Assembly: GCA_030544215.1 (NCBI GenBank)
Contig: JARZZO010000011.1
Coordinates: forward strand, 16,540,001 to 16,604,000
Length of the DNA: 64,000 nucleotides
Origin: Zantedeschia hybrid cultivar
Taxonomy: Eukaryota > Streptophyta > Magnoliopsida > Alismatales > Araceae
Reading direction: 5' to 3'
In this document: positions 12,499-22,649 of the stretch, piece after piece
Numbering within the stretch: position 1 is the first letter of the stretch
How the letters are laid out: each line of letters starts with the position of its first letter
Notes under the pieces: generated by a model
What the model was told of the DNA's origin: nothing
The model's input: the letters and a program-made list of their open reading frames with translations, nothing else
The model's database searches: none
Position numbers and translations under genes: made by a program

Positions 12499-13271
12499 TA
12501 GGGGTGTTCACCGTTTGATTTGATTTGGTTTGAGGGCAAAATTTTAGAAACCAAATCAAACTGAAATAGAGAATTAAATCGAACCAAACCAAACCGTAAT
12601 AGTTTGAAACCGAATCAAACCAAACCGAAATAATTCGATTTGGTTTGCGATTTGGGCCTTATAATGGGCTACTATGATTAAATAATTTACTTTAACATTA
12701 TTATTTTTTAAATAATTATTAAAAATATTATTTAAAAAATATTTGAAGATTTAAGTCACGAAATGGACTATTATAGTTAAACATCTTATTTTATTAAGGA
12801 CTTAACATCTTTTTTTATAATGGGCCATTATGATTAAATATTTACTTCAACATTATTATTTTTTAAATAATTATTAAAAATATTATTTAAAAAATATTTG
12901 GAGGTTTAAGTCACGAAATGGACTATTATAGTTAAACACCTTATTTTATTAAAGACTTAACATCTTTTTTGTACAAGATTACGATCTAAAAAATATTATT
13001 TAAAAATAATTTAAAATTTTATATCTTATCATTTACATAAACTCACACTTAATCTAAGAATTTAATACTTATATTACACCCTTTTAACGTAATTCGGTTT
13101 ATTCGGGTTGGTTAAATTATGAACAAGAGAAATCAAACTAAACCAAATTTCTTAATTCGATTTGGTTTCAAATCAAACCGAAAATTTCAAAAATTCAAAC
13201 CGAACCAAACCGAACCGAATTAACCGGTTCGGTTTGATTTTTCGGTTTGAACCGAATAGTGAACACTCCTA
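12499..13271 (+). mobile_element. hAT-type MITE, family copy 1 (long form)
   Basis: The terminal inverted repeats are TAGGGGTGTTCA on the left and TGAACACTCCTA on the right. They are flanked by CTCGAAAT and CTCGAAAC, an 8-bp duplication with one change, as hAT transposases make. Just inside both ends are runs of the words TTGGTTTGA/AAACCGAA. A second copy in opposite orientation lies at 21211-21812. This copy is about 170 bp longer because its interior is tandemly duplicated. It has no coding capacity. Confidence 0.85.
12661..12972. repeat. Internal tandem duplication, 156-bp period, in the MITE
   Basis: ATAATGGGCT at 12661 and ATAATGGGCC at 12817 begin two nearly identical units. The units run through ATTATTTAAAAAATATTTG, AAATGGACTATTATAG and CTTAACATCTTTTTT. 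The copy at 21211-21812 has a single unit. Confidence 0.85.
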
Positions 13272-13279
13272 CTCGAAAC

Positions 13280-14376
13280 CGGTAAAAAAAGGAAAAGAAA
13301 AGAAAAAAGAATCGTATTTAAGACATGAGTTATACTTGTTACATCGTTTGCGGTGTTGCACCACAAGTAGACAATCGTCTAATCTATTTAGATCGGATGA
13401 CCGTAGTAATGCATTTATTTATTTTTTATCTGTTATTTTTTGAATTTTCTATAAAGTTGGATCTATCATGTCCTATTCATTGAGTTCGGCTTTTGATTTT
13501 TTTTACGTCATCCGATCAAAGATCAGATTGTAAGAACATGTACGACATGGTGAGGCCAATTTAAAATTTAAAAAATAAAAATTTTGTGTCACACCTCATG
13601 GGGCACGGCAAGTAATCTAGATATTCATGACAGAAAAATAAGACAAGTTCCTCTTGGAAAGTAGATATTGATGTTAAATCTTAGTATTTTGCATCAGTCA
13701 AAATAAAAAACACAAAGATTCAATTAGTTTCAAAACTTGGCATCCATCGACATTAGACGGATCCGTATTAATTTCCGGCAAGATCGGTTAGAGATCGATC
13801 TGACTTGGATCAAGATCGATTGATTCAAATAGACTTCGGATCGACCAAACCAGAGATCAATCCAAGCCTGCCTTACATGAATTGGATAATATGTAGGGAT
13901 TATCATCTTTCTTAATTATTCTCTGTCACGACCACATCCATTTGAATAGTTCTTGGTTAGCGCCTTCGCCGGGCACCGGTCGGGGGCTGATGGCAGCTGA
14001 GGACGTTGACGTTGTTCCTTGTCCGTTAGCTGCATGCCGCCCCGGCGGCCGGCCATGTGAACGTCCACATCTCTCTTCCGGGAGGAAGATGGAAGAACAA
14101 TCGGCAAGGAGGATAGGCGACGTGGCCGCCGGCGGCCTCACACGACCTGCCCGCCCCTTCTCCGGCAGCAAAGCACAGTGACGGCGGCATTGTCGGAGAC
14201 TGACAGGGCCCAACCCCCCCCCCCCTTACAGCGACAGGTTACCCCACAAAACTTGGTGCAGACATGGGCTTAAGTGTTGGATTTTTATGTGTTTCACTGT
14301 CTTAACTATTGAGTCTGCACTCAAGATTTCCACGACGTTATCTTCGTACTAAATGCAGATGTTGGGTTGGAAATAA
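13280..14376. other. Intergenic, nothing recognised
   Basis: A GC-rich island at 13940-14215 has open frames on both strands, with no recognisable domain or signal peptide. A 12-bp C run lies at 14214. No gene is called. Confidence 0.4.
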
Positions 14377-14382
14377 CTTAAG

Positions 14383-14655
14383 CACAGATTTGATAGGAGA
14401 ATAAAAAGAGAATAAGAAGTCGTATTCTTAGAATAAGACTATTCTAATTTGATGGGCAAAATAATTTATATTGTATTAAAATTGTTTATACTAGAATAAG
14501 GAGAATAAGTAATTCTACTTTAGAGTTAAGAATTATTTATTCTTCTTATTATGTTAACGGGTCCCACAAAACTATCAAAATTAAATGTTTCTTATTCTAA
14601 TATATGTTATTTCAGATAAGTAATTTCAGATAATCTATTCTGCAAATAAATTGGG
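14383..14655. mobile_element. Tourist-like MITE, decayed copy
   Basis: The left end contains TTTGATAGGAGAATA and the right end TATTCTGCAAATAAATTG, matching the ends of the copies at 20276 and 22383. The interior has the same words in the same order (CTTAGAATAAGACTA, TTGATGGGCA, AGAATAAGGAGAATAAG). A TTA/TAA target duplication cannot be fixed. Confidence 0.55.
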
Positions 14656-14659
14656 ACTG

Positions 14660-17523
14660 AGAGATTATAACAATGTCTTTAGTAGATTTGTGTCTCTAAG
14701 GATGAAATGTATGTTAAACATTGCTCTCACCATTTAACTTAATTAGTTTGGTCAATGGCAATCTTTAGTAGGAAAGAGCCAAAGAGGTCTTCCCCTACAC
14801 ATCTGTCGACGCCATCTTGTATCCATTTGCATACCCTTCTCTCGGTGGATCTTAGAAACAAGAGACTCTTGCTTGACCATGTATGGCTTAAATGTGATCT
14901 TGGCAAAAGAAGCACTAGAAGAAAAGGGATAAGGGATAAGGATCACTTCAATATAAGAGAAAAAAAATATCATAGTCACAAATACCTAGACACTACATAT
15001 GTGCAATAGACTCGGACTACCGAGGACTCTATTTCTAACTAGGATGAGTAATCAGTAACCAGGAAGAAGAAATGGAAAAAATCGAGAGTCCTCAGATTCC
15101 ATAGACTTATCTCACCTGCGTGATGCACTTACATGCGCAACTATAGGAATTCTCTCTTCCCTTGTTACAGGAGTGATCCTTATCCAAAGAAAAGGGGCCG
15201 GGATACTGTGATACTATTTCTATTAGAAATTAAGCTCATACAATATTGTGATTTTTATTCCTTGTAATCATTGCTTTATTAAAAGTGTCATGCATATCTC
15301 TAACAATTACGCCCTTTAATTCTCTCTTATTTATCTTTTGTTTAACCATTGTTATTTTGGGTTAGAAAATCATATGATCATCTCTCAATTCTCATAAACG
15401 ATTGAATCTCGACTCATTCATTGCATCATCAATTTTAGGTTTTGGTGGCTGCTTACAAAACCCATGGGCGACACTAGTGGAGTTGGGGAGGCAGCTTCAC
15501 CTGTGAGCCCATGCACGTCATGTGGATCCAGCTGAACTGCTTGGACTAGGACATGTTGAGGAAGGGTAAGATTCCTTAGGGCATACGGTGTCAGAAGTCA
15601 AGGTGGTGGAAAAGTGGAAACAATATACACGTCACTCGTATTCCATCATATATAAGAGATGTCGTATGTGAAACAATATATAAGGTGTAATAAACCTTGC
15701 ACCATGTATATGAAGTAAGAAATAGATTCTGAGGGATAGATGGAAGTCATGAAGAGATAAGATCTCCAAGAGCTTTGATGGGTCCAAACTTGATCAGAAC
15801 GAAGCCTTGGTCGATCACGTGCTCTTTGTTCTTTTTTTTCAAAACAAAAGAAAAACATAACTTGTATAGAGTTACGCTATCAATCCAAAAGAATCTTAGG
15901 GTTCGTTTGGTAATAGGAAGAGGAAGAATTTAAAGTCATTATTACCAATCATTTCTTGCTTATTCATCAAAAATTAGATGAAATAAAATCCGAGTATACC
16001 ACATAAAAACTTTCTGTTTGTTACATATCTTTGAAAGAATCCAAAGATTCTTGCATGTATGTCAATAAAAATGATGGCATTTAAATATGACTTAATATTT
16101 TACTTTCAAATTCAAGCCAAATCTATCGCTAGGATGTCATGAGACTCCAACATTAGTAAGTTTTTTCAAATGAGTTCTAGGTTTTCTTTTCCCTTTGACA
16201 AAAATATGATAACCGAAAATGAATCCATCTACCGCTTCCCTCTATAGTTTTCTATTTGTATAATAGCTTTTAGATAATTTAAGCTTTTTTATCTTTTTCA
16301 CATAAAATAGTGCCTTCTGACCACAATTAACAGACAACCATGTCTAGACTGTTTGCCACCACTGAAGATCTAGACTTATCTCTAAGGTGAGCCGGCTTTC
16401 TCGTTGCATTGGTGAAGCCCATAAAGGTTTTTGTTCTTCAGTTATAGAAACTTAGTGGCCATAGATCTTCTAAAATGACCTAGACCTTGGAACTTAAATT
16501 CTATATCTGATCCCAGTACCAACATAAATATGTGCAATATACAAGTATTAATATAACTCCCAACCTGACATGACTTGAGGAGAACTATATGTTGGAAGCC
16601 GCTTGTCCTACCCTCTTGATTGAAAGCAACCAGACTCTTTGAATGAATCACACAATGGATACCTTTTAGAACGCCCGTTCCATAATATAAGCAAACCTGT
16701 CTAGGGCAGTACCGTGGAGAAGAGGAAAAGTGTGGAATGTATAAGTCAATAGACTTCCCATATTCCTATGTAGTATTTATAAGTTAATAGACTTAAACTT
16801 CCCATATTCCTATAACTTTGCTCCAGTCGAAGACCCACTCCTTGTCCCCCAACCCCCACCCTCCTGGCCCGTAGATATTGATAGATTTATAACTCCCATA
16901 TGCCCATTTCCCCATCACTGTTCTGGCAGCAGCTGGAGTTATTCTTTCTTAATTGGTATACTAAGATATCTTTTGTTAATTTTAAGATGGTCGTCTTTGT
17001 GGAATGTTGGAGACCGAGACCACCGACAGTCATCTTCCTGATGTGACATAAATCAGTGCCTAGGGAGATTACATCCTATTGAGTACTGGCCCCTTCGGTT
17101 CAGCTTGTTATTCCGAATATTATCAAAGATTATAATGGTGTGTTAGATGTCTGTGAAAGTTTTCTATTTTTTGGGAAAGAAGGTTTTTTGTACCAGATTA
17201 AAAATCATTATGAGAAAACATATTTCTTTTAGTTAGGAGTTACTAAGACAAGTCAAATCTCAACTAGATTAATGTTAAATGTCAACTATTCCTAAGAGAG
17301 GGAGAGAATGATCTACGTAGTTCTAGCGGGAAAGATTTTTTCCCGAAAAGGTTTTCCGAGGTGTAAAGTTAGGAAAGCTTTTGAAATAGTTTTCCCGACT
17401 AGAAAATAAGAAATTTCCCATAACCATATATTTCCAAAAATTCAGATCCCGTGAAAATTATTTTTTTCAGAAAAAATAGACTTTCATGATCTATTTTCGC
17501 AAATCCCTAACCCACGTTATAAG
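14660..17523. other. Intergenic, nothing recognised
   Basis: About 2.9 kb with only short open frames and no family motif. At 15900-15960 there is a GTTCGTTTGGTAATAGGAAGAGG word typical of PIF/Harbinger-type ends, but no matching second end was located. Confidence 0.4.
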
Positions 17524-17531
17524 AAAGCGAG

Positions 17532-18078
17532 TAGGATTGTCAATGAGCCGGGCCAAGCTGACACTAACCAGGCCCAAGCCCAACACTCTCCTTTCTAAGC
17601 CCAAACTTGAGCTAAGCCTAAGCTTTAAACTTTTGGGGCCAAGCCAAACCCGATTACTGCTCTAAACTTCAAGACCCGCAAATAAACCTGCATGCTTTGT
17701 CTACTAAGTTAATAAGCATCTTGTGACTATAAGAGCTTTCAATGTAACATATTCAAGAAGCAATAGCAGACAACATGTGTAGTCTATAATAAGATGAGAA
17801 AAGCAGCCACAGTAAGTGATTCAATAAGCTCATCTGTTTTAATAGATGAAATTGAGAAAAAGCCCACTCGATGAATATGAATAATCTCATCAATTTTTGT
17901 AGTGGTGAAGGCTTGCGCGGGCCGATAAGATGAGCCTGAGCTCGGCCCAAGTTTTCCTTGGGCACGGACTTTTAAGTCCGAAAAAAGGTCCACATCCTGA
18001 AAATCTTGTGGCAGCCTAGCCCAACACTAGGCCGAGCCCAAAAGCCCATCAGGCTGGCTCAACCCACTAACAGCCCTA
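17532..18078. mobile_element. hAT-type MITE with perfect 8-bp target duplication
   Basis: AAAGCGAG occurs at 17524-17531 and again at 18079-18086. Between them, the left end reads TAGGATTGTCAATGAG and the right end, on the minus strand, reads TAGGGCTGTTAGTGGG. Subterminal regions are rich in GGCCCAAGCCC-type words on one side and GGGCTTGG-type on the other. It carries no transposase, so it is non-autonomous. Confidence 0.88.
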
Positions 18079-18089
18079 AAAGCGAGTAG

Positions 18090-18680
18090 ACAACTTAGAC
18101 CATAAGTAGCAATTCTGTGAAAGTCAAATATGACATACATGCATGTGGACATATTGTATGACAATTAATGTCATTATTTTTATTTTTTCATATACTAAAA
18201 ATTCCATTATTAAGTGTACAAAACGTGTATAACTCGTGATAGTTTCTATATAATTCAAATGTTTGGAGAATCTTACCTTTTTTATTAGATGCAAAAATGT
18301 GCTTTTTTAAATATTTCATCAAATTATTATATAATTTGGGAAACTTGTACTTTGAGGTTAGATTCAGTTCACCTTAAATTAGCTCCATTCTAAGTCTATC
18401 TTAAATTGGTTTCCCTTTTTTTCACTGACATGAACCAGATTAAGTTTATCTTGGCTTAACTCCCTCCTCAGACTATCTTAAATTGGTTTTTCCATTGTTG
18501 GGGACGAACACATTAATCTAGCTAGCTCAACTAATTAAAGTTGGCGTAAGTCGAACAAAACAATGCGAGGTGGAATGGGGTTGTAGCCCTAGTGTACTTC
18601 ATTGGGAGTTTAGGAATGCTTTGGTCTAGGAAAAGGTAACACCCAAAAGAAATGAGAGGAAAACAAAGATGGAGGAATTA
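18090..18680. other. Spacer with a local sequence echo
   Basis: The words CTATCTTAAATTGGTTT and GTTTATCTTGGCTTAACT recur within 18360-18500, so there is an imperfect internal duplication. No gene is seen. Confidence 0.4.
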
Positions 18681-18700
18681 AAGTTAAGCTTAGTTGGAAC

Positions 18701-19043
18701 CAAAGAGCCTGCGGCTCATTGTACGGTATTAGACTTCCTTTGCAAAAGGAAGATTCTGGGTTCAAATCTCACCTCCAACAATTGTGCGAGTGGAGGGATT
18801 TGTCTCACCCATTCGTGGGGGCCTGGACCTAATCCCAAGTACTTGCCGCAGGTAGCAAGGAGCATGGGGAGAATGTTATTTCCTGTGGTAAGACCTCCAA
18901 GCTGGGACTGATTGCCTAAAGAAGGCAAAACTATCACAGTGGTACGAAAAAAAATCTCTTCTAAGGAGGAAACATCAGTTTATATGCTGAATTAGATACT
19001 CTCTCCTTAAGAGAGACTGTATAAGTACTTTAAAAAAAAAAAG
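18701..19043 (+). mobile_element. tRNA-derived SINE with target duplication
   Basis: A tRNA-like head has an A-box-like GCGGCTCATTGTACGG at about 18711 and a B-box GGTTCAAATCTC at about 18759. The element ends in A-rich sequence (19031-19043). A 20-bp imperfect duplication flanks it: 18681-18700 and 19044-19063 share the exact 12-mer CTTAGTTGGAAC. A long chance open frame over this element is not a gene. It is the same family as 11901-12080. Confidence 0.75.
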
Positions 19044-19063
19044 AAGTAAAACTTAGTTGGAAC

Positions 19064-19698
19064 AGCTAACCCGGCTCGATGCTTAAAAATCAGGCTCAGA
19101 TAGCAAAATTGAGTCCAAATAAATTTTGGGCTGGACTTAAAAAAAGTTTGAAGCCCATTTCATTTTTTGGGTTGGACTTGGACTTGGCTAAAGTGCAAGT
19201 CCGAAAGCCCGATGATCTCGTTCCTTTATAATGGTGTCTTACTTATGGATTATTCATGTCCGTTAATTTTTTGTTATTTTTAGTTTTTACATTGAAATAA
19301 TTTGTGTATTTTATGTTTCGGTTAGCTATGGTAGCATAGTGTTTATATTAATTTTGCCATTTGAAATTGCAATTATCTTTTGTACCCTTCTTTTTATCCT
19401 AAAGTATAGGTGCTTCTAGTCTATGTATAATTTTGTTAAATTATTTAGTAAGAAAGATGAATAAGTGCATGTTTATCATGTTAGGTTGACAAGTTATATC
19501 TTAAACATGAGAAGTAATATTCCTTATCCTTAGGCTCAAAGACCGAGTCCGAAGTCCAATCTATTTTGGACTTGGGCTGGACTTGGACTTTGACATATAA
19601 AAGTGGGTTTGGGCTTGGCTTGGGTTTCAGTTTTCATAGTGAACTTGGACTTGGATTTTATTAAGCCTGATCCAATCCCGACCCATTGACCCCTTTAA
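19064..19698. mobile_element. Decayed hAT-type non-autonomous element
   Basis: The interior is full of GGGCTGGACTT, GGACTTGGACTTTG and GGGCTTGGCTTGGG words. The right end, on the minus strand, reads AAAGGGGTCAATGGGTCGGG, typical of hAT MITE ends. The matching left end and the 8-bp duplication were not found, so it may be truncated by the SINE insertion site on its left. Confidence 0.4.
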
Positions 19699-19699
19699 G

Positions 19700-20270
19700 T
19701 GAGATAAGACACCATCTTGAATTGAATGTATCATCTTGAATTAAATGTTGTGTGCAGTGAAAGGATACAAGGTCTTTTGAGGCTGGTACGCGTTAGCTGG
19801 TATCCATAGATTCATTTTGCAACAGACTAGAGGTGCCTCTTAGCACGTTATACTCTGTTCCCTTCACTTAGAAAATATAGAGTGGGTTGGGAAGCAGTGT
19901 CACCAAATAAGAACATACAGCTAGGTGACTATTTTTTTCTTTCGTTTATTAATTGGGCCCTAGCCTAGTGGCTAAACTAGGACCCCTGACATGGCATTAA
20001 GATTGGGAGTGCTAAGATAACTTTTTTTTTATTTTTTTCGCTGATGCAGAGCACATTTATGGGAGGACAAGGGCCATGTACGGGTCTCCAAGTGGCGCGA
20101 CGTAGTTGGGTGACACATTCCACCTCAGCAGGTAATGGTGTGCAGCAAGTAAAATTCAATAAATTTTAGCACATCAAGGAGAGTGGACTCCGCTCTATCA
20201 CATTCCATAGCATCCCTTATGAAGAGAGGAAGGGAATTCATAAGAACAACAAAGAGGGCACCAAAGACAA
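19700..20270. other. Intergenic, nothing firm
   Basis: An A-box-like GCCTAGTGGCTAAACTAGG lies near 19963-19981, but no B-box follows at the right distance, so a SINE is not called. No gene is seen. Confidence 0.4.
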
Positions 20271-20275
20271 ATCAA

Positions 20276-20542
20276 CGCCACTTTGATAGGAGAATAGGAG
20301 AAGAATAAAGGGTCTTATTCTTAGAATAAGACTAATTCTAGTTTGATAGGCAGAATAAGTTATACCGCATTAGAATTGCTTATTCTTTGGATAAGGAGAA
20401 TAAGCAATTCTACCCTACACCCAAGAATGATTTATTCTGCCAGTAGACCCACACCTCTATTAAAATAAAATATCCCTTATTCGGATATAAGTAATTCCGG
20501 TATAAATAGTTCTGAATAACCTATTCTGCTATCAAAGTGGCG
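20276..20542. mobile_element. Tourist-like MITE
   Basis: A perfect 14-bp terminal inverted repeat, CGCCACTTTGATAG on the left and CTATCAAAGTGGCG on the right, bounds a 267-bp element full of TTATTC/GAATAA words. Similar elements are at 14383, 22383 and 56995. The 3-bp target duplication expected of PIF/Harbinger is not clear here. Confidence 0.75.
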
Positions 20543-20559
20543 CTATATGAAACAACGCC

Positions 20560-21202
20560 AACATCTTCAGTCGCTCCTACCTGCTCCCTCTGTGCTAAAC
20601 CCCTCCTCTGGTGTTCTCATTTGGGGAGGGGGTGTTTCCCCTTTAAGGGATCCCCCTCCTCCTTGCATCTCTCTTTTGAAGTGTCCTTTCTCTCCTTGGA
20701 GAGGTTTTGATCAGGTAAAGTCTTCCAACTTCCTGGTTTTGTTTCTATCTTCGGATAGTGGCTACTTTCGTAGGCTTTCGGCTATCCATTCTGGTCTTCT
20801 TCAACTTTCATCTTAACTTGTTTAGAAGTTCTTCTCAAGTTCAACTCCACCGATACTACTTAGTTCTTTTGGCCTCCCCTTCGAACCCGATTGCCATCCT
20901 TATTCTACATCATCTCTCTCATGTTCGGTCTAGTTGTGTGCTAGATCTATTATGGTCTTCTGTCGATTAGTAGCTTATCACGGCGTTCTTGCCGTATCTT
21001 GTGGAGGACTTCGTTCTTGATGATCTACCTTGCAAGGGTAATTTTTATCTTCGATGTTGCGGAGAGTCAGTAATATGCGCCTAATCAACATGCTCTGTAT
21101 GCGGAATATGCTCTATGAGGTCTCCCCTTATTTGGACATGTTGTTGACATGCGGTGGAAGCCTTTTCAACACTGGTAATCTGCTTAGATCATTTCTGGAG
21201 CA
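20560..21202 (+). other. Unidentified pyrimidine-rich retroposon-like block, left part
   Basis: With 21821-22110 this may form one sequence interrupted by the hAT MITE at 21211. It has CT-rich text, short open frames and no recognised domain. The right part ends in TTTTTATTGTC plus a 13-bp A run, as in plant LINE/retroposon tails. Function is unknown. Confidence 0.25.
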
Positions 21203-21210
21203 GTTGTTCC

Positions 21211-21812
21211 TAGGGGTGTTCACTATTCGGTTCAAACCAAAAAGTCAAATCGAACTGGCTAATTCGGTTTGGTTTGATTCAATTTGAACTTTTAAAAATT
21301 TCGGTTAAGAAATTTAGTTTGATTTGGTTTCTCTTGTTCATAAACCAAACCAACCCGAATAAACCGAATTACATTAAAAGGGCATAATATAAATATTAAA
21401 TTTTTAGATTAAGTGTGAGTTTATGTAAATTATAAGATATAAAATTTTAAATTATTTTTAGATAATAATTTTTAGATCGTCATCTTGTATAAAAAAGGTG
21501 TTGAGTTCTTAATAAAGTAGGATGTTTACTTATAATAGTCCATTTTGAGACTTAAACTTTCAAATAATTTTTAAATAATATTTTTTAGTAATTAATTTTA
21601 AAAAATATTGTTGAAGTAGATTATTTAATCATAGTGGCCCATTATAAAGCCCAAACCGTAAACCAAACCGAACTAAACCGAATTATTTTGGTTTGGTTTA
21701 GTTTCAAATTATTACGGTTTGATTTGATTCGATTTGACTCTCTACTTCGGTTTGATTTGATTTCTAAAATTTTACCCTCAAATCAAATCAAAACAAACCA
21801 TGAACACCCCTA
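21211..21812 (-). mobile_element. hAT-type MITE, family copy 2 (short form)
   Basis: The ends are TAGGGGTGTTCA and TGAACACCCCTA, and the flanks are GTTGTTCC and ATTGTTCC, an 8-bp duplication with one change. The sequence is the reverse complement of the element at 12499-13271, but with one copy of the internal 156-bp unit. It has no coding capacity. Confidence 0.87.
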
Positions 21813-21820
21813 ATTGTTCC

Positions 21821-22110
21821 TTCCGGATGGGTTTTATGTCGAGCTATCTTCTACGAGACCATCAATTGGATTTGATCTCTACAGTATGCGGTTTGTCTTC
21901 TTTTATTTATTTGAGTCAAGGTCATGTATTGATAAAAAGGTTGAGGCATGGTCTCATGTATGGGAGAGCATGATGGTTTGTACGACCTGGTGCAGTGCAG
22001 GATACTCATTGTGGGATGTCATGTTTGCTTCGTTCCCTGTGTAAGAAATGTCACAAGTCTATATACAGTACTAGTAGTTGAATGAATGATCTTTTTATTG
22101 TCAAAAAAAA
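21821..22110 (+). other. Unidentified retroposon-like block, right part with poly-A
   Basis: The open frame ends at about 22044. A run of 13 A at 22105 follows TTTTTATTGTC. This looks like the 3' end of a poly-A retroposon, but no reverse transcriptase motif is visible. Confidence 0.25.
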
Positions 22111-22382
22111 AAAAATCAAATGAAAAAATGTCTTTGGTTATGCATATATATATTTGTATTAAATTCAAATAAAGAAATATTTTTATTTTTCAATCTTCGT
22201 AATATTTCAATATTCTTTATACGTCTTTACAATCTGTATATTTCCTTACAACCCTCTCAATCTTTGAATCATTCTTAAAAGGTCCCTCTAGAAGGACTTT
22301 TTATGGAGGGTTGAGGGACCTTTTAGGGATATTTTAAATAATTATAGGGACTAATAAAACATATGAAGAATGTAGAGACTTA

Positions 22383-22648
22383 TGTCCCAACTTATTTGCA
22401 AAATAGGTTATCCGGAATAACGTATACTAGAATAAGGAGCGTTTAACTTTGATAATTCTATAGGACCGATTGGCGGAATAGGAAAGATAAACAATTCTTG
22501 GGGTCTAAGATCGAATTTCTTATTCTTCTTATTCTAGTATAAACAATTCTAACGCAGTATAAACCATTCCGCCCATCAAACTAAAATTAACCTTATTCTA
22601 AGAATAAGAGGCCTTATTCTTCTCTAATTCTGCAAACAATGTGGGGCA
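22383..22648. mobile_element. Tourist-like MITE
   Basis: The ends are TGTCCCAACTTATTTGC and GCAAACAATGTGGGGCA, imperfect inverted repeats, bordered by TTA on the left and TAA on the right. The interior shares CTTATTCTAAG, AGAATAAG and TAGTATAAACAATTCTA-type words with the copies at 14383 and 20276. Confidence 0.65.
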
Positions 22649-22649
22649 T

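Noticed and set aside
13916..14213. Overlapping GC-rich open frames on both strands
   Set aside because: No domain, signal peptide or splice pattern was seen. Frames on both strands are expected from composition.
18669..18911. 80-aa open frame
   Set aside because: It lies over a SINE with Pol III boxes and a target duplication.
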